A stretch of DNA of 64,000 bases from Adiantum capillus-veneris. Taxonomy: Eukaryota > Streptophyta > Polypodiopsida > Polypodiales > Pteridaceae. Position 1 is the first letter of the stretch. Each line of letters opens with the position of its first letter. The notes beneath the pieces are model-generated. The model had not been told where the DNA came from. It made no database searches and saw only the letters and a list, made by a program, of their open reading frames with translations. Location: NCBI GenBank assembly GCA_014529385.2, contig CM043952.1:61646119-61710118 (forward strand), read 5' to 3'. This document shows, in pieces, positions 21,532-34,107 of the stretch. The translations under genes and the position numbers were made by a program.

Positions 21532-23498
21532 TTGAAGAGACCTAAACTAGGAAAAAAAACGAGCGTCTTATGAATTTATCCTTTAACTTTCTCTAAAATT
21601 GCGTAGAGTTCAAAACTTTCTTTTAGAAATCGCATAGCTTAAGATTGTCGTCTTTTGCTATGTAGAGGGAGCTTGGAAGTAATCGTGCTTGCTGAGTGCC
21701 TTTAGGATTGTAGGATTGTAGAAATAGATTAGAATTTTGAGGATGATTGATAGACAAAACAAGTCTTAAGATCAATGCTGAGAAAACCATAAAAAACAAG
21801 AAAATGAGTGTTTGTGGACACTTTTCACAACCCCATTGCATAAGAATCTAGGAGTACGGTAAGTAGGATCCGAGGTGGATTTCAGAACATTGCTCTCTCT
21901 CAAAGAATCAAGTGTGAGTTGTTATTGGAAGTTGCAAAATTTCAGGTCTACGGCTAGAAATAGCATGAAAATACTTGAAACCACTCAATCCAATTGGAGA
22001 GTAAGCTTGAAAGCTGTATGAACCAGTTGGTAACCTCAAGGACACTTCGAGGTAAAAATTCCAAGAATTGGCCAAAACTCAGATTATTTACTTTTTCTTG
22101 ACATTTTAGGCCAAATTAAGTTTTGACTTGATTCATACGCTTAAAATAGCTCATGTAAAGACTCTCTTTGAAAAAATTGCAAAAAAGTGTTCATTTCAAG
22201 CCTGAAGTTAATAATCACGATTATTGACTTTTAGTTCAGGTTTGACCAAGGTTCATACCATTGACTCATTGCATGTGTACAAACAACTTTTGTAAAGGCC
22301 CTAAAGATTTGGATCACCAAACTGGCAAAAAATTGGGTAAAAAACTAAAGTTTGTATCGACTCTCTGAATCTTAAGTGAAAATTGGAAAAAATTTTGTTG
22401 AAACTTGATGAAATTTGATTCATAGGCTTATATAGATGTGATAAACATGTGTACATGATCACTTGACCAAAAAGATGAAAAAAGTTACCAGTTATAAAAT
22501 ATCGCGATTATTTACATCTGCCCCATTTTTCAACTTTTTTGACCAAGTCAGCATACCACTAGTTTTACTATGTCGTAATAAGCCCACAATTTGGTAAGAT
22601 TTGGATCATTGGATTGAAGATTGTGACCACATTTGCAAAGTTAGTTTGCGGACAGAAAATTGATGACCATTTGATCAAAAATTGTCCAGACTTGATGAAA
22701 CTTGGCTAGTGACCTTAACTTGAGGTGCTTAACAAATCTGTGTCAAAGTTGGGACAAAAAATTACAAAAATATGGCTGGAGTAAATAATCGTGATTATTT
22801 ACATCTGCTTCAAAACTTGAAAATTTTGTAAATTTGAGTATACCACAAGGTCAAGCATATCAAGTAGACCTCACAAATCAATTTTGGTGAAATTTGGATC
22901 ACAAAAGTGAGGCTTAAGCCAGATTCTTGAAATCAGAGTCCGCGGACACAAAACAGTTGATAAAACTTGATCAGACTTTGTCCAAACTTGTTGAAACTTG
23001 TCCAGAGACTTTAACAAGTTGTATACTTGCCAAACCAATCCAAAAAGTACAAAAAACTAGCAAAAGTAAATAATCGCTATTATTTACTACTGCTATCCAG
23101 GACATCAGTTTTGACTTTTGAACTTGTAAAGTGTTAGACCAGCATAATACAAAGCCACCGGGCAATTTTGGGTTCAATCGGATCCAAATTGGTACATGTT
23201 CACTCAGTTTCTAGGTTGCAGATTGATCCTTCGATTTTTTGCTAAAGTCGAATCTAAAAGTTAGTTTGACTCACATAGCTCGAGTTGAAGTGTTACACAT
23301 AGACCAATCACGAGAGTTAGCAAAAACTCTACTGTCTTTATAGAAGAATAGCTAACTTGATCAAATTTGTACAGGAATCAGGTTGCAGACGAGGAATCAG
23401 TCAGTGGCTTGGCAAAAAGTTGCAATCAAATCAAGTGGAAATTGACGCGACAGGTCAATCCAAAGGTGAGTACTCTATTCAGGGCTTCATAAGTCTAT
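21532..23498 (+). other. P leader with palindrome array
   Basis: This is a non-coding leader of about 2 kb. It consists of diverged repeat units, each ending in a copy of the palindrome TAAATAATCGCGATTATTTA. Copies lie at 22207-22228, 22491-22514, 22781-22802 and 23066-23087, roughly 285 bp apart, with a right half at about 22082-22091. Phrases such as AACTTG, GATTTGGATCA and CCAGAGACT recur between them. The array lies between the LTR splice donor (20961) and a weak acceptor near 23453, so it may be intronic. Confidence 0.8.
22207..23087. repeat. P palindrome array 1
   Basis: There are four full copies of a 22-bp dyad whose central 20 bases read TAAATAATCGCGATTATTTA in consensus. Individual copies have one or two mismatches at the centre (CGCG, CGTG, CACG, CGCT) or edge. 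Spacings are about 284, 290 and 285 bp. Most copies are followed by an A/C-T-C-T-G-C-like word. Confidence 0.85.
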
Positions 23499-26302
23499 AT
23501 GAACCTTAGATCTGGTGTACTACGAAATCAGGGTATACTCGGAGAAACCTCCAGTAGAGTATCCATTGAAGAAAGTGTAAATCAAGGCAATTCCTTGCAC
23601 ACAATTCTAGAAGAAGTCTCAGACAACACTTTATCAGATTCAACATCTGAAATGTTTTCTTACTCGACTCACTCGGAAATCGGAACGACAATGTGCTATA
23701 AGCATATACTCTCTTTTTATAAGACTAACCGCCATGGAGCCCAAGTTTACTTGGACCCTAACGAGGAGTATGCTATTCGCATTGATGACCATGGTATTGA
23801 GTTCGAAGAAGAGATTAGGGCAAACAAACAAGGAAAAATGTACATAGATAGAAACGGAACTCAGTATGTACATAGAAACGGAACTCAGTATGTACAAGTT
23901 GAAAACCCTGATGTGATAGACAAATGGGGGTTAGAAGTAAACACCATAATCCCGGATATGTCAGCAAAAGAAGGACCACCAGCTTTAGAATTTGAGGGAT
24001 ACGATCACGTAGATTTGAAGCCTTTGAAACGGCTTAGTACGGATAATCTTAGGATCGGAGTCTATTGTTGGGAGGATAGAAACATAAAAGATCTTATGTG
24101 GACTTCGCATGCCAAATCAGGACAATTAACGGCCATGAAGATCATCTACATCTTCAAGATCAAAGATAAGGGATCAGCAGACCTACCAACCTACCTGTTT
24201 AGGGATTGTTATAACAACAACTTTGTTATGATGACTCGTGAGGAGGTAGAATAAACCGAATACCAAGGGTATTCCATAAGGGATTGGATATTGGAACAAG
24301 GACCAGAAACAATTCCAACAGATGAACACCGTGAGAGATCATCTGAGAGTAATGTTAAGAAACCATAAAGCACCTCATCACGTAGAAAATCGGGTGACAC
24401 CAAGGCCAGTCCAGAGCTACATAAGTCACTATTTCCAACAGACTGGTTGAAGGACTCGGAATAGGACCAACTGCCAGGAGACCGGGAGTTGAGGAAAACA
24501 GACGCGTCAGACCAACTGATTTTCAAAAATGGATCAAAAAATACAGTGGATCAGGGCCCTGGATCCATACGACCACTTAGCAAGCTTTAAGCAAGTGCTA
24601 AGAGCAGAACGTATATTCGATTTCCATACTCAATTCGAGGGGTTTGGAATGACATTAGAAGGAAAAGCATTAACATTGTTCCAAACATTCCACCAAGGTC
24701 AATCATGGACTTGAACACATTAGCTCAAGGATTTGTAGCTGCTTGTTCCAAAACGGGGATCAAACATAATACAGTAGCTCAAATCTACAGCTTTAAACAG
24801 AAACATGGTGAGTCTGTTAGGGATTGTGCAACTCGAACAAAACAATACATTGCCAGATGCCCAGGGCTAAAGATACCTACAAAAGAACGACTTGTATCCT
24901 TGTTTCTAGAGGGACTGCTAAACAAAGAACTTCATGCTATACTCTATAATAAAAAGCATACAACCCTAGAAGAGTGTGTGTCATATGCTATTGACTTAGG
25001 AGACAATTGTGATATTTTTAACGAAGAAGATGTCCCTAAGGATAACCAAAGTGAAAAAACAGCATCCACCTACCAGCACAAGTGGAAACAGTTGCTGCAG
25101 CACCACTTTCAGCCATAGAAGATATGCTCAAAAGGATGAACGACATGATGAACAACATGCAAAAAGCACCTATGAGGAGACCAAGACAAGGGATACCTCA
25201 ACAGGGACAACCAATTAGGCAACAAAAATGGTGTGCAATTGAGGGTAAATGGACCAACATGAGACCCATGAGTGCTACTTCAAACCAAATTATGATGGAA
25301 TGTTCAGTACGTGCCTATGAGGCCACAAGGACAACCCATGTACAAATATCAATCTAATATGGCCCAAGCTCAAAGACCACCAATGGGTATGGAAAGACCT
25401 CAACCTATGTTGGGTCAACAACCTCCGTACCCAGGACATTTAATGCAGTGCCTGTAAAGTACATGCATTCCGAAGGAGTCATAGATGAACAACCATTAGT
25501 GCTTATTACACCCTATGATGAGCCTAGTCCATCTACAATAACGGTAGAAGGAGAATGGTATAATTCACATCCACCACCAATGGAAGAAACCGTGACTTAT
25601 GCTCCACCAGAGCTCGCACCATTGTATTATGTAGCTAATCAAGGTGTCATACCTCCCATGGTAAGACCCATGATTAAGCCAAGAACGGGAAACTGTCACA
25701 ACTGTGGTGCAGATGATCATTGGAAAAATGAATGTCCAGAGCCTAACAAAAACCTCAAACCAGTGGAAGCCTATTGCATACAATGTTGCAAAAAGGGAGG
25801 ACACTTTCTAGAAGATTGTCCTAAAAATCCTTTAAACAAGGGTAAAACGGTACTAAACGTAGTCCAAGTGATACCTAGTAGCTTATTAGAGAGTGAACCA
25901 ATTGTTCCAATCAAGGTAATGACCAGAGCCCAGGCCAAGAAAAAGAAACACAACTCCTCTGATGATTCAGAAAATACTAAAGTTTCCTCTCAAAGGATCA
26001 AAAGAAGCAGAAGCAAAAGATATAAGATGAGAAAACAAAAACAACGGGTTGAAATCGAGGAGAAAGCAAAAAAGCTATTCCAAGAAAAGGTGAAAGAAAC
26101 TAGAAGTGAAATCAAGGAAACAACCATGAAATCTGGAGGATCCATTCTGGTTGATAAAATTTTTGAGCCTATTAACGCAGCCTTGGAAGCCTACCAAGCA
26201 GGACTTAAAGCGGGCCAAAACATGGAAAACAAATGGGAAAACTATCCTTCTCCAAACGTGGAAGCAGCTAAGCTAAGCTGGAAGCTTATCAAAATTTGGT
26301 AA
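23499..26302 (+). pseudogene. gag: P gag, broken
   Basis: The start MNLRSG at 23499 matches the start of E1 gag. A first frame runs to 24254 and includes a 24-bp tandem duplication giving RNGTQYVHRNGTQYV. The capsid-like region is at 24529-25118, with AHNTVAQIYSFKQKHGESVRD-type sequence like the Q gag. The nucleocapsid region, in the frame 25448-26302, carries two knuckles beginning CHNCGADDHW and CIQCCKKGGHF and then a Lys/Arg-rich coiled stretch. A stop near 24254 and frameshifts near 24715 and 25118 break it. The protein would form the particle and bind RNA. Confidence 0.88.
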
Positions 26303-27315
26303 GAATCACGCAAGAAATGTTAGAAAAACAAAAACCCAAGCTTGAAAGTATCGCAAAAGAGACACTAAAGAGACACTAAGAAAAACCCGATGTGGTGGCA
26401 GAATCCCACCTTGAAACAAAAGAAACAAAACTTATAGTGCCAGACAGCAAAGATGCCTTAGACGGAATTCCATTCGTAGAGAAAGACTGGCCATGACACT
26501 TATGGAAAAATGTTAGAGAGATCAATGATGGGAGCCTAACTCTAAAGTCAGCTCCAATAGAGGAAGTTTGTACCTTCTGATATGAATATGGATGTACAAT
26601 TCTTGTATGGGGATTGCAAATCTGAAGCTTCAAGAATGTCAAAACCATTGACCTTGAAAACATTACCTTCTTACTTGGGAGATAACAAAGATGAATCCAG
26701 AGTGTGCAAGACCACTCAATTAAAAAGAGCTGAACAGACCCTAGAAGTAGACAACATTCATTCAATCATGTCTACACCCATCCAATGCACTCTTACCTTG
26801 GGAGAACTGTTAAAACTCAGACTATACTTATGGAATGATCTACAAGAAACCCTAGAGAAGGTGGGAATAACGGGGTTAATCTCAAAAAATTTGGGAAAAT
26901 TAAAAAACAAAATGGAAAACAAAGAGATTCGATCTGTTCCCATGAACAAAGTCAGAGAATATTACCAAGGGGAAGAAGGAAATACCACTCTCCTAGTGAA
27001 ATAAATGACAGTGAAACCATGGCAATACTAGATATTGGAGTAGGCATAGCCATAGCCACGAAAGCAGTATGGGAATCTTGGGGACAACCAGCCATTAGAC
27101 AAACTCGAATGAAATTGCAATTGGCTGACGGACACATTGAGAGACCATTAGGCTGCTTGATTGGGAAAAAACTAAATTATGAAATCATATTGGGAAGACC
27201 TTTCATGCGACAGATACAACTTATCCAAGATTGGGGAAACAATTATATGTACTTGAAGCAAGTGGGATCTATAACGAGAGCAAATCTGAAAGATCACACT
27301 TATAGAATGTCTTGA
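26303..27315 (+). pseudogene. P gag-protease linker and protease PR1, broken
   Basis: The linker frame 26582-27004 matches the Q gag C-terminus and protease N-terminus (TPIQCTLTLGELL, VPMNKVREYYQGEEGNTTL). After a stop and a frameshift the protease frame 27019-27315 has LDIGVG at the active site, where Q has LDSGAG, followed by IILGRPFMRQ. The Ser-to-Ile change should inactivate it. It corresponds to PR1 of E1. Confidence 0.85.
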
Positions 27316-27397
27316 AAACACCCATACAAGAGTTTGATTTAGTCTCTTTGGCTAAAACTAAGCTTTATCCTGGTTAAACAAAGACACTCCTATTTGG

Positions 27398-27781
27398 ATG
27401 TGTGGAGCTTCAGAAAACGGAGAAGAATGTATCCTAGAAAGGGACTGCACAGACGAAGCCTATGTACCTGAACCCTTTCCAAAGCATTTTTTTAATCCAT
27501 TCGAGTGGACTCAAATTTTAGTGACCATGAATGTATGTGTGAATACGTCTATGCCTACTCAATTTTGCAATGAGGATGGCTACGACATAATTTTCATCCA
27601 AATGATTTCAACCCTCAACATTGAAGATGAAGATGAGGAACCCAAGGACTTGATGAAAGCTCAACAAATCTTTTCAGACCTCTACTGCGATGCAACAGAT
27701 AAGTTAGATGAACACTCAGCTACCTTAGAAGGTTCGAGGTCAAAAAAAGAACATGTGAGAGCTAAGCTACTCTTGAAATGA
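27398..27781 (+). CDS. P protease-RT linker
   Basis: This is a 127-codon frame beginning MCGASENGEECIL with an acidic C-terminal part. The Q frame 41025-41753 starts in the same way (MCGVSQCG, EECILKR, YIPEPFPEE, FCDENGYD). The segment is therefore a conserved piece of the family's Gag-Pol between protease and RT, not an independent gene. No known domain is seen. Confidence 0.6.
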   Translation: MCGASENGEECILERDCTDEAYVPEPFPKHFFNPFEWTQILVTMNVCVNTSMPTQFCNEDGYDIIFIQMISTLNIEDEDEEPKDLMKAQQIFSDLYCDATDKLDEHSATLEGSRSKKEHVRAKLLLK

Positions 27782-28120
27782 GGGGAGGAAAAGTTTTTTG
27801 ACTTTCCCAACTAGAAATCAAGAAGACAAAATGGTATAGATGAAAAAGAGACACCAAAAACGTGAAAACACGACCTATACCATTAGTCTCCAATAGAACA
27901 CAATTCATGATGCAGATAGATGCAAATGATTGTGTCTAGGAAAAAATCACCTGCAGATATCCTTCAAACGAAAATCCAGAAATGTCTAAAACATCGAAAA
28001 AAACAAGGAAGGATACTCAAGAAAACCCAAAAGATAAGAAACCACACATGACCCGAGTTGAGCGGAAAAAGAAATATCAAGAGTTGAAAAAAGCTCTAAA
28101 GGAGATATATTACGACCGAA

Positions 28121-29150
28121 ATGGAAAGCACGGAAGAGGATGGTAAGGATGTAATGAGTGTTCCATCCCATTACAAAAAGTATACTCTCCAAGATCAAAA
28201 AATCATAGTCAAACAACTTGTTAGGGAACTACGAAAACAGGGCGAATCCTACGAAGGGCCTGAAACTACTAAAACAATAGACCTGGCTGAACCGGGAGAA
28301 GAGCCTATACCTGCTTACATTGCAAATGACCTAACAGAAGAAGAAGAAGAGCTTTTGCTAAGCTTGCTAAAAGAATACCGAGATATCTTCGCTTGGTCTT
28401 ACAAGGATCTCAAGGGTGTTGATCCAAAAATCTGTCAACATACCATACCCATGAGAAATTATGCGAAACCAAGTAGACAAAGGCCATACACGTATAATGA
28501 AACATTTGCCAGCAAGATAAAAGAAGAGGTTGAAAAACTAAAGGAATCCAAATTCATTTACGAAATTGAACACACAAATTGGGTGTCTCCAATTGTGGTA
28601 GTACCCAAGAAGAATGAAAAATTACGAGTATGTGTTAATCTCAAAAAGGTGAATGCAGCTACCATTAGAAACAACTTTCCTCTTCCAATCACTGAGCATG
28701 TTTTAGAACGAGTTGCCGGAAAAGAGGCTTACAGCTTCTTAGATGTCTTTTTGGGATACAATCAACTTTTGGTCAACCCAAAAGATCAGCATAAAACTGC
28801 TTTTGCAACAAAATGGGGTATTTTTACCTATTGGGTTATGCCGTTTGGGTTGACTAATGCTCCAACCACATTTCAAAGGTTGATGAGCCATGATTTTAAA
28901 GAATATCTTAGGAAATTCTTAGAAGTATATATGGATGATCTATGCATATATTCATCAATCCGGACTGATCATTTTGAACACCTCAAAAAGGTATGTGAAA
29001 AATGTAGACTTTATAGGATTTGTTTAAATCCTGAAAAGTGCACATTCATGGGTAGACAAGGAAAATATTATTGGACATATAGTGTCTAAAAATGGCATAG
29101 CTACTGATATTTAAAAAATTCATGTCATTGCTAATTTGCCTAGACCAACA
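28121..29150 (+). CDS. pol: P reverse transcriptase
   Basis: The frame 28121-29089 is open and holds most of a Ty3 RT. It has RPYTYNETFASKI at the start, NWVSPIVVVPKKNEK, VNLKKVNAATIRNNFPLP, the first catalytic Asp in FLDVFLGYNQ, PFGLTNAPTTFQRL and the YMDD box in VYMDDLCIYS. The 3' thumb shifts frame near 29060 (ILDIIVSK-like sequence follows in another frame). All three catalytic aspartates appear present. The upstream sequence (LAEPGEEPIPAYIANDL) matches the same linker in E1. Confidence 0.88.
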
Positions 29151-29210
29151 ATAGTCAAGGGGGTACAAGCCTTCATGGGGCATTGTGGATATTACTGACG
29201 GTTCATCTAC

Positions 29211-29760
29211 ATGTACGCTATAATTGCAAAATCCATGTATAGCTTGATTACACACTTTGAGTGGACCGAGGCATGTGAAGAATCCTTCATGAAGCTTAAG
29301 CAAGCTCTCACCTCAGCTCCAATATTGAAAGCACCAGATTGGAATAAGATATTCCACATACATGTATATGCTTCCAATTTTGCTATCGGTTGTATACTAG
29401 CTCAACCAGGAGACAAGAAAATTGACTTTCCTATTTCTTATGCTAGCCGACAGTTGAACATGGTGGAAAAGAATTACACTACCACCGAAAGGGAAGGATT
29501 AGGAATGATCTATGTCGTTAAAAAGTATAGACGTTACCTATTAGCCAACAAGTTTTTGTTCTTTGTGGACGACCAAGCTTTGTTGTACTTGGTCAACAAG
29601 CCATGCAGCACAGGAAGAATAGTGAGATGATTCATCATTCTTCTGGAATTTGATTTCACTGTGGTTTTAAAAAAGGGCACTACACATCAACGAGCAGATC
29701 ATTTGTCAAGGATTGTTTCAGGAGAATCACCTAAAGGGATAGACGATGATCTACCAGATG
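29211..29760 (+). pseudogene. pol: P RNase H domain, broken
   Basis: The frames 29211-29630 and 29661-29978 together give RT-tether sequence (FEWTEACEESFMKLKQAL) and then RNase H: FHIHVYAS (the first Asp is replaced by Tyr), TTTEREGLGM, FFVDDQALLYL and the terminal RADHLSRI. A TGA at about 29628 interrupts the sequence. Loss of the first catalytic Asp should abolish activity. No second, archaeal-type RNase H follows. Confidence 0.82.
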
Positions 29761-31560
29761 CCTATTTGTTCTCCGTGGAAATGATACCTCGATGGTCGGA
29801 AAACATGGTGTCATTGATGACAATAGCTCAAGTGGATTCACAAATACCACTTCCTATTACGGTCGGATTAATCGAGCAATTGGCTATGTATCAATTACTA
29901 GCTGGTAGGCTATACAAAAGAAATCGAGATGGAATATTGCTCTTATGCATTAATCATGAAGGAAAAAACAGTACCTAAGTCAAGCACATGTTAGCATAGT
30001 AGGACTTCACTTTGCGGAAGACCAAACTATGCAAAGTATTTTGAGACTTGGAGTATTTTGGCCGACTATGAGGAGTGATGTTCGATCTTTTGTAAAGGAT
30101 TGTCCTCAATGTCAAAAACAAACACCCATATCTTATATAACATTGTTTCAAATTTCACATGTTCCTATGTGGAGTAACTATCTGTTTACTTACTTATCAA
30201 GCCGAACATTTCCTGAGGATATTAGTAAACACCGTCAAAGAGCAATTGAAACTGAAGCAAGGGACTATGCCTTATTGGGAACCAATTGTATCGGAGAGGT
30301 AAAGATCAACATTTGCATCTTTGTGCAAATGAAGACGAGTATATTCCGATTATAGAACAAGCACATGCTGGATTAGCTGGAGGTCACTTTTCTAGTGAGA
30401 CCACCGCAAGAGCAATCTTGATAGCAGGCATATGGTGGCCAACACTTTTTGCAGATGCTAAAGAATATGTTCAAAGGTGTGATGCTTGTCAACGAGCATA
30501 AATGCCAACGCGTGTAGATGGGGGCTAGAGCTTTCGCAAAATGGGGTATAGATTTTGTTGGGCCAATATAGCCACCTACTTATAAAACCCAAGCTCAATA
30601 TATCATTGTAGCTACGGACTATTTGACCAAGTGGGCCGAGGCTAAAGCAACTCAAAAGAACGATGCCAAAACCACTACTGCATTCTTATATGAGTATCTA
30701 TTCACGAGAGATGGACTGCCAATAGAAATTGTCAGTGATCGGGGAACTCATTTCCTCAATGAGGTAATAGAGTATTTTCTTAATGAGTTTATGGTCATCC
30801 ATAACAAATCAGCTCCCTATCACCCACAAGCAAACGGACAAGCTGAGCACACGAACAAAATTCTAAGCTCGGTGCTGACTAAAGTGGTTAGTTCAGGAAG
30901 GACAGATTGGAAAATGAATCTCCATGCTGCTGTATGGGCTTATCGATTTTCATTCAAAACAGCTTTAAATGCTACACCCTTTAACCTTATTTATGGTCTT
31001 GATGCCATACTACCAATAGAATTTCTATTGTCGACATTAAGGGTAGCACGGAATCTTGAGTGGATTGGACATGAATTATCAGAAGGAATTGAAGATTTGG
31101 AAAAGCTAGATGAGCAAAGGCTAACTATTGTAGCTCACATCTATGCGCAAAAGCGGAAACAAAAATATTTTTTTGATTCCCACTTAATCACAAAAATCTT
31201 CAAGAAAGGAGACTTAGTTTTAGTCTACTCCCTTAAGCAACATATTCCCAAGTTTAAGAAAAAGGGAAACGGACCGTTTATCATTGAAGATGTATCTCCA
31301 AGTGGAGCAGTAAAATTATCCACCCTAGATGGTGAACCAATGGCTAATTGGATTAGTGGATGTCGTTTAAAGAAATACAATTTGCCGCTAACCAATGAAT
31401 TGCTAGAAAGAATGCATGCAACCACGCAAAGGAGGATTAAACGACAACAGGGTATTGATAAAGCCGAAGAGGAAGCTCGGCTTTGGGTACTCAAACGAAA
31501 AACTGCTCTCAGGAATCAACAAATACCGATTCCCATCAACACTCTGGAAATAGATGACCG
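29760..31560 (+). pseudogene. pol: P integrase with two zinc-binding domains, broken
   Basis: Two HHCC-type N-terminal domains lie in tandem. The first (about 29960-30125) has QAHVSIVGLHF and CPQC; a frameshift near 29960 enters it. The second (30340-30500) has QAHAGLAGGHFSSETTAR and CDACQ. E1 has only the second type. The catalytic core (about 30600-31200) keeps Asp in ATDYLTKW, Asp in SDRGTHF and Glu in GQAEHTNK, so the DDE triad is intact. The C-terminal domain (LVYSLKQHIPKFKKKGNGP) follows. The frame is open over 30623-31564 and broken upstream. Confidence 0.85.
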
Positions 31561-31975
31561 ATAATGGGAATTACCTAAAGATGCAGTTTCAACAGATGAT
31601 GACTGGTTAGACGGAATGGACCTACACATCAAAGTACAACTCGACAATCATAGCACCAATGCTTTGGTCGACACACAAGCTAGAGTAAATGCAGTCAGTT
31701 ATTTCATGTACAAGAAGGCAACAAGTCAAGCATTGACAATAGGAATAGCGACAATCAAAGGATGCAACAAGAACCCAACCCCAACATTGGGAGTAGTCAA
31801 CTTGAACGTGATAGTACATGGATGTTCATGTCCTCATCAGTTTGTATGCTTACCAGATGAACATATGAATGAGACGATGATTCTTGGAATTCCCTGGATG
31901 CGGACATACAAAGCAGTACCAGATTGGGATACAAATCAGCTCAAGCTATCACCTAAAGGCGGGCAACTCATTGTT
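31561..31975 (+). pseudogene. P second protease-like domain (PR2)
   Basis: The open frame begins in the region after integrase. It contains NALVDTQARVNAVSYFMYKK, which aligns with NALLDTGAKYNLLSYGVW of E1, and later MILGIPWMRTYKAVPDWD, which resembles the ILGRPFM..DW signature of PR1. The Gly of D-T-G is Gln, so catalysis is doubtful. The same position in two diverged elements shows that PR2 is a family trait and not a chance insertion. A TAA at 31562 separates it from integrase. Confidence 0.68.
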
Positions 31976-32082
31976 CCAATTGCACCAAGCAAGGAGGAAT
32001 GGAAAGGAAGCAATCAGCAGACCAAACCACGAAGTAATCAATCTTCTCCATCCCCTCAAAGCAAGCAAATGCTACAAGTAGC

Positions 32083-32277
32083 ATGCAAGGAGTCAGGCAA
32101 ATTTGGGTACCAAAAGCACAGCTTAAGGATAAGGCGATTCAAGTCTGGGTGCCTAAAACTTCACCGACAAAACAAACGAAGCTTCCAAGGGTAAAAACAC
32201 AAAGACAAGCATCTCCGAGCAAGGAACCTAACATGAAATTGGTTTGGAAGAAAAAGAAGCACTTATCTTCTCCATAA
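32083..32277 (+). CDS. P W-V-P-K repeat tail
   Basis: A short basic frame with IWVPKAQ, VWVPKTS and LVWKKKK follows PR2. It is the counterpart of the tails in E1 (16530-17153) and Q (40462-41016). No domain is recognised. It partly overlaps the end of the PR2 frame in another phase, so a frameshift probably separates them. Confidence 0.6.
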   Translation: MQGVRQIWVPKAQLKDKAIQVWVPKTSPTKQTKLPRVKTQRQASPSKEPNMKLVWKKKKHLSSP

Positions 32278-33442
32278 ACCGTAAAACCAATCAAGCAATG
32301 GCGAGTTAAGTCTCAAAAGAATCCACCACACCATACAGCAAACAAGCAAACCAAGCTACCAATGGCGAGAAAAAGCTCGAAAACAAAAAAAAGTGCTACC
32401 AACAGCTCAAGCAATCAGCATGCTGAAGCATCCTGATGGTACAATCAAACAGAGAGCACACAAGCTACAAGATTTGTTGTTTGGAAGACATCAGCAGTAA
32501 ACCTTGACATCAGAAATCCTTGAGTTAATTACTCAAGACCCAGCTCTTGCACATCATAGTGGTTTGAATTGCATTGATCTTCAAAGCATGGTAGAGCCAA
32601 CCACAGCTATGCATAGGCACGATTGTTCGACCCATGCACACAGTCATCACGGAGTACGCCATCTAGGAGGGGTGGAAGAGCACTAAGTACTAAGTAATTA
32701 AGGGCAATGTTCGAAGAGGGAGGAAAAAGTTCCATGTTAACGTGTGATTTTTTGCAAAATTACATCATAATGCCCTTTATAATTCATCATCAAGGGAAAA
32801 TTCACTGAGAATATCTTCCTGATGAGTGTAAATAGTGTATATACTATCAGAAAATTATCAAAAAATAGTCCTTTTTTGTTATTTTTCATCATTTTTATTG
32901 ATAATGTGACTTAAAAATACAAAAACCCAACAAAAAAGGTAAAAGCTGTGTTTTCAATGGATTTTCTTAATAATTGAATTTCCACTTTACTTTTTTAGAG
33001 CATTTTTTTAAATTTTTTAATAAACAAGTCAAAAATTAATAATAAATAGCAAGGAAGCTCAGATGGAAAAACGAAAGACACGATGGTGATCAGAAAGACA
33101 AGGTGGACAAGCACAAAAATTTTCAATGAAACCAGAAGATGGAAGCGGGAAGCCTAAATTAGGCAGTCAAACCTACTTTTGCAAAATTCTTACAGAATGA
33201 GCTACAGGAATCCGATCAAGGAAATTTTTGAGTCTAACATAGATTTCACGGCCTAGTAGGACTAACGAGGGAATCTGGGGAAAATTGGTTCGGGAAGTCC
33301 GGGTATACATATCCAAGGTAGGCTAAAACCACCTCATTTCCACTTGTGGCCTTTGCAGAGAGAGCTTTTTGACCTCTTTCGCACGTCTTTTCCGGAGTCT
33401 ACAGTTGCCCGTTTTCAGCATCGTCTCACACGAGACATGAGG
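32278..33442 (+). other. P region between pol and accessory leader
   Basis: Only short frames occur (32504-32686 is the longest). The stretch 32730-33040 is AT-rich. From about 33340 a CT-rich stretch leads into ACATGAGGG/GTAAGTT, a good splice donor at 33443, resembling the end of the P LTR before its own donor. It may be an internal promoter and leader for the accessory ORF, but there is no clear TATA box. Confidence 0.4.
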
Positions 33443-34107
33443 GGTAAGTTCTTTACTCGTCAATGATCCATTTTGTACGGCTGGTAGCTAGTCTAAACCC
33501 CTAGAAAAAACCCTAGAAACCGAGCAGTGCACGAAGACCTACGACCAAAAAAAGCTGACCATAGCGGCCTGTCAGCTGGACCAAATCAGATGGGATTTGA
33601 ATTGTAGCATGCCCTAACATGATAGAACCTTTCTATATCATCAGTTGACCATTCGGCAGGGGTTGAGGGGGTCTCCCCGTAGAAAAGCTAGATTTTTGGC
33701 AGATGCCAGAATTCTGATCTGACTCCACAGACAGCTTGCCTACGAGGTTCATATACAATGTATATGATTGGTTTAGGAAAATCAATCAAGCAAAGCCCTC
33801 GAAAAGCAAAAAACGGCTCGAAGGCTACAAAGCGTCAAATTCGACATACGGGGTCAAACTAATTCAAATGAGCCAGAATTTGATAAGTTGCTTCACGACT
33901 ATGTTGCGGACAAGTCCAAAGCCTCAAAATTGACTGCCTAACTCAACAGGAAGTGTAGTCACAGAAAACGGTGATTTTAGAGTCGACAAAGCACAAAGTG
34001 ATGTCGGCAAGACTAAACTTGACCAAATTCAATTTAGGACTTGTTTTAGGTGTATAGAATGTGTTTAGGTCAAAGTTTGTAAGTTTTGCAAAAAAATTGT
34101 GACTGCT

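Noticed and set aside
29630-29960. Second (archaeal) RNase H as in Tat/Ogre elements
   Set aside because: After the DHLSRI end of the first RNase H the sequence leads directly into the integrase zinc region in both E1 and P.
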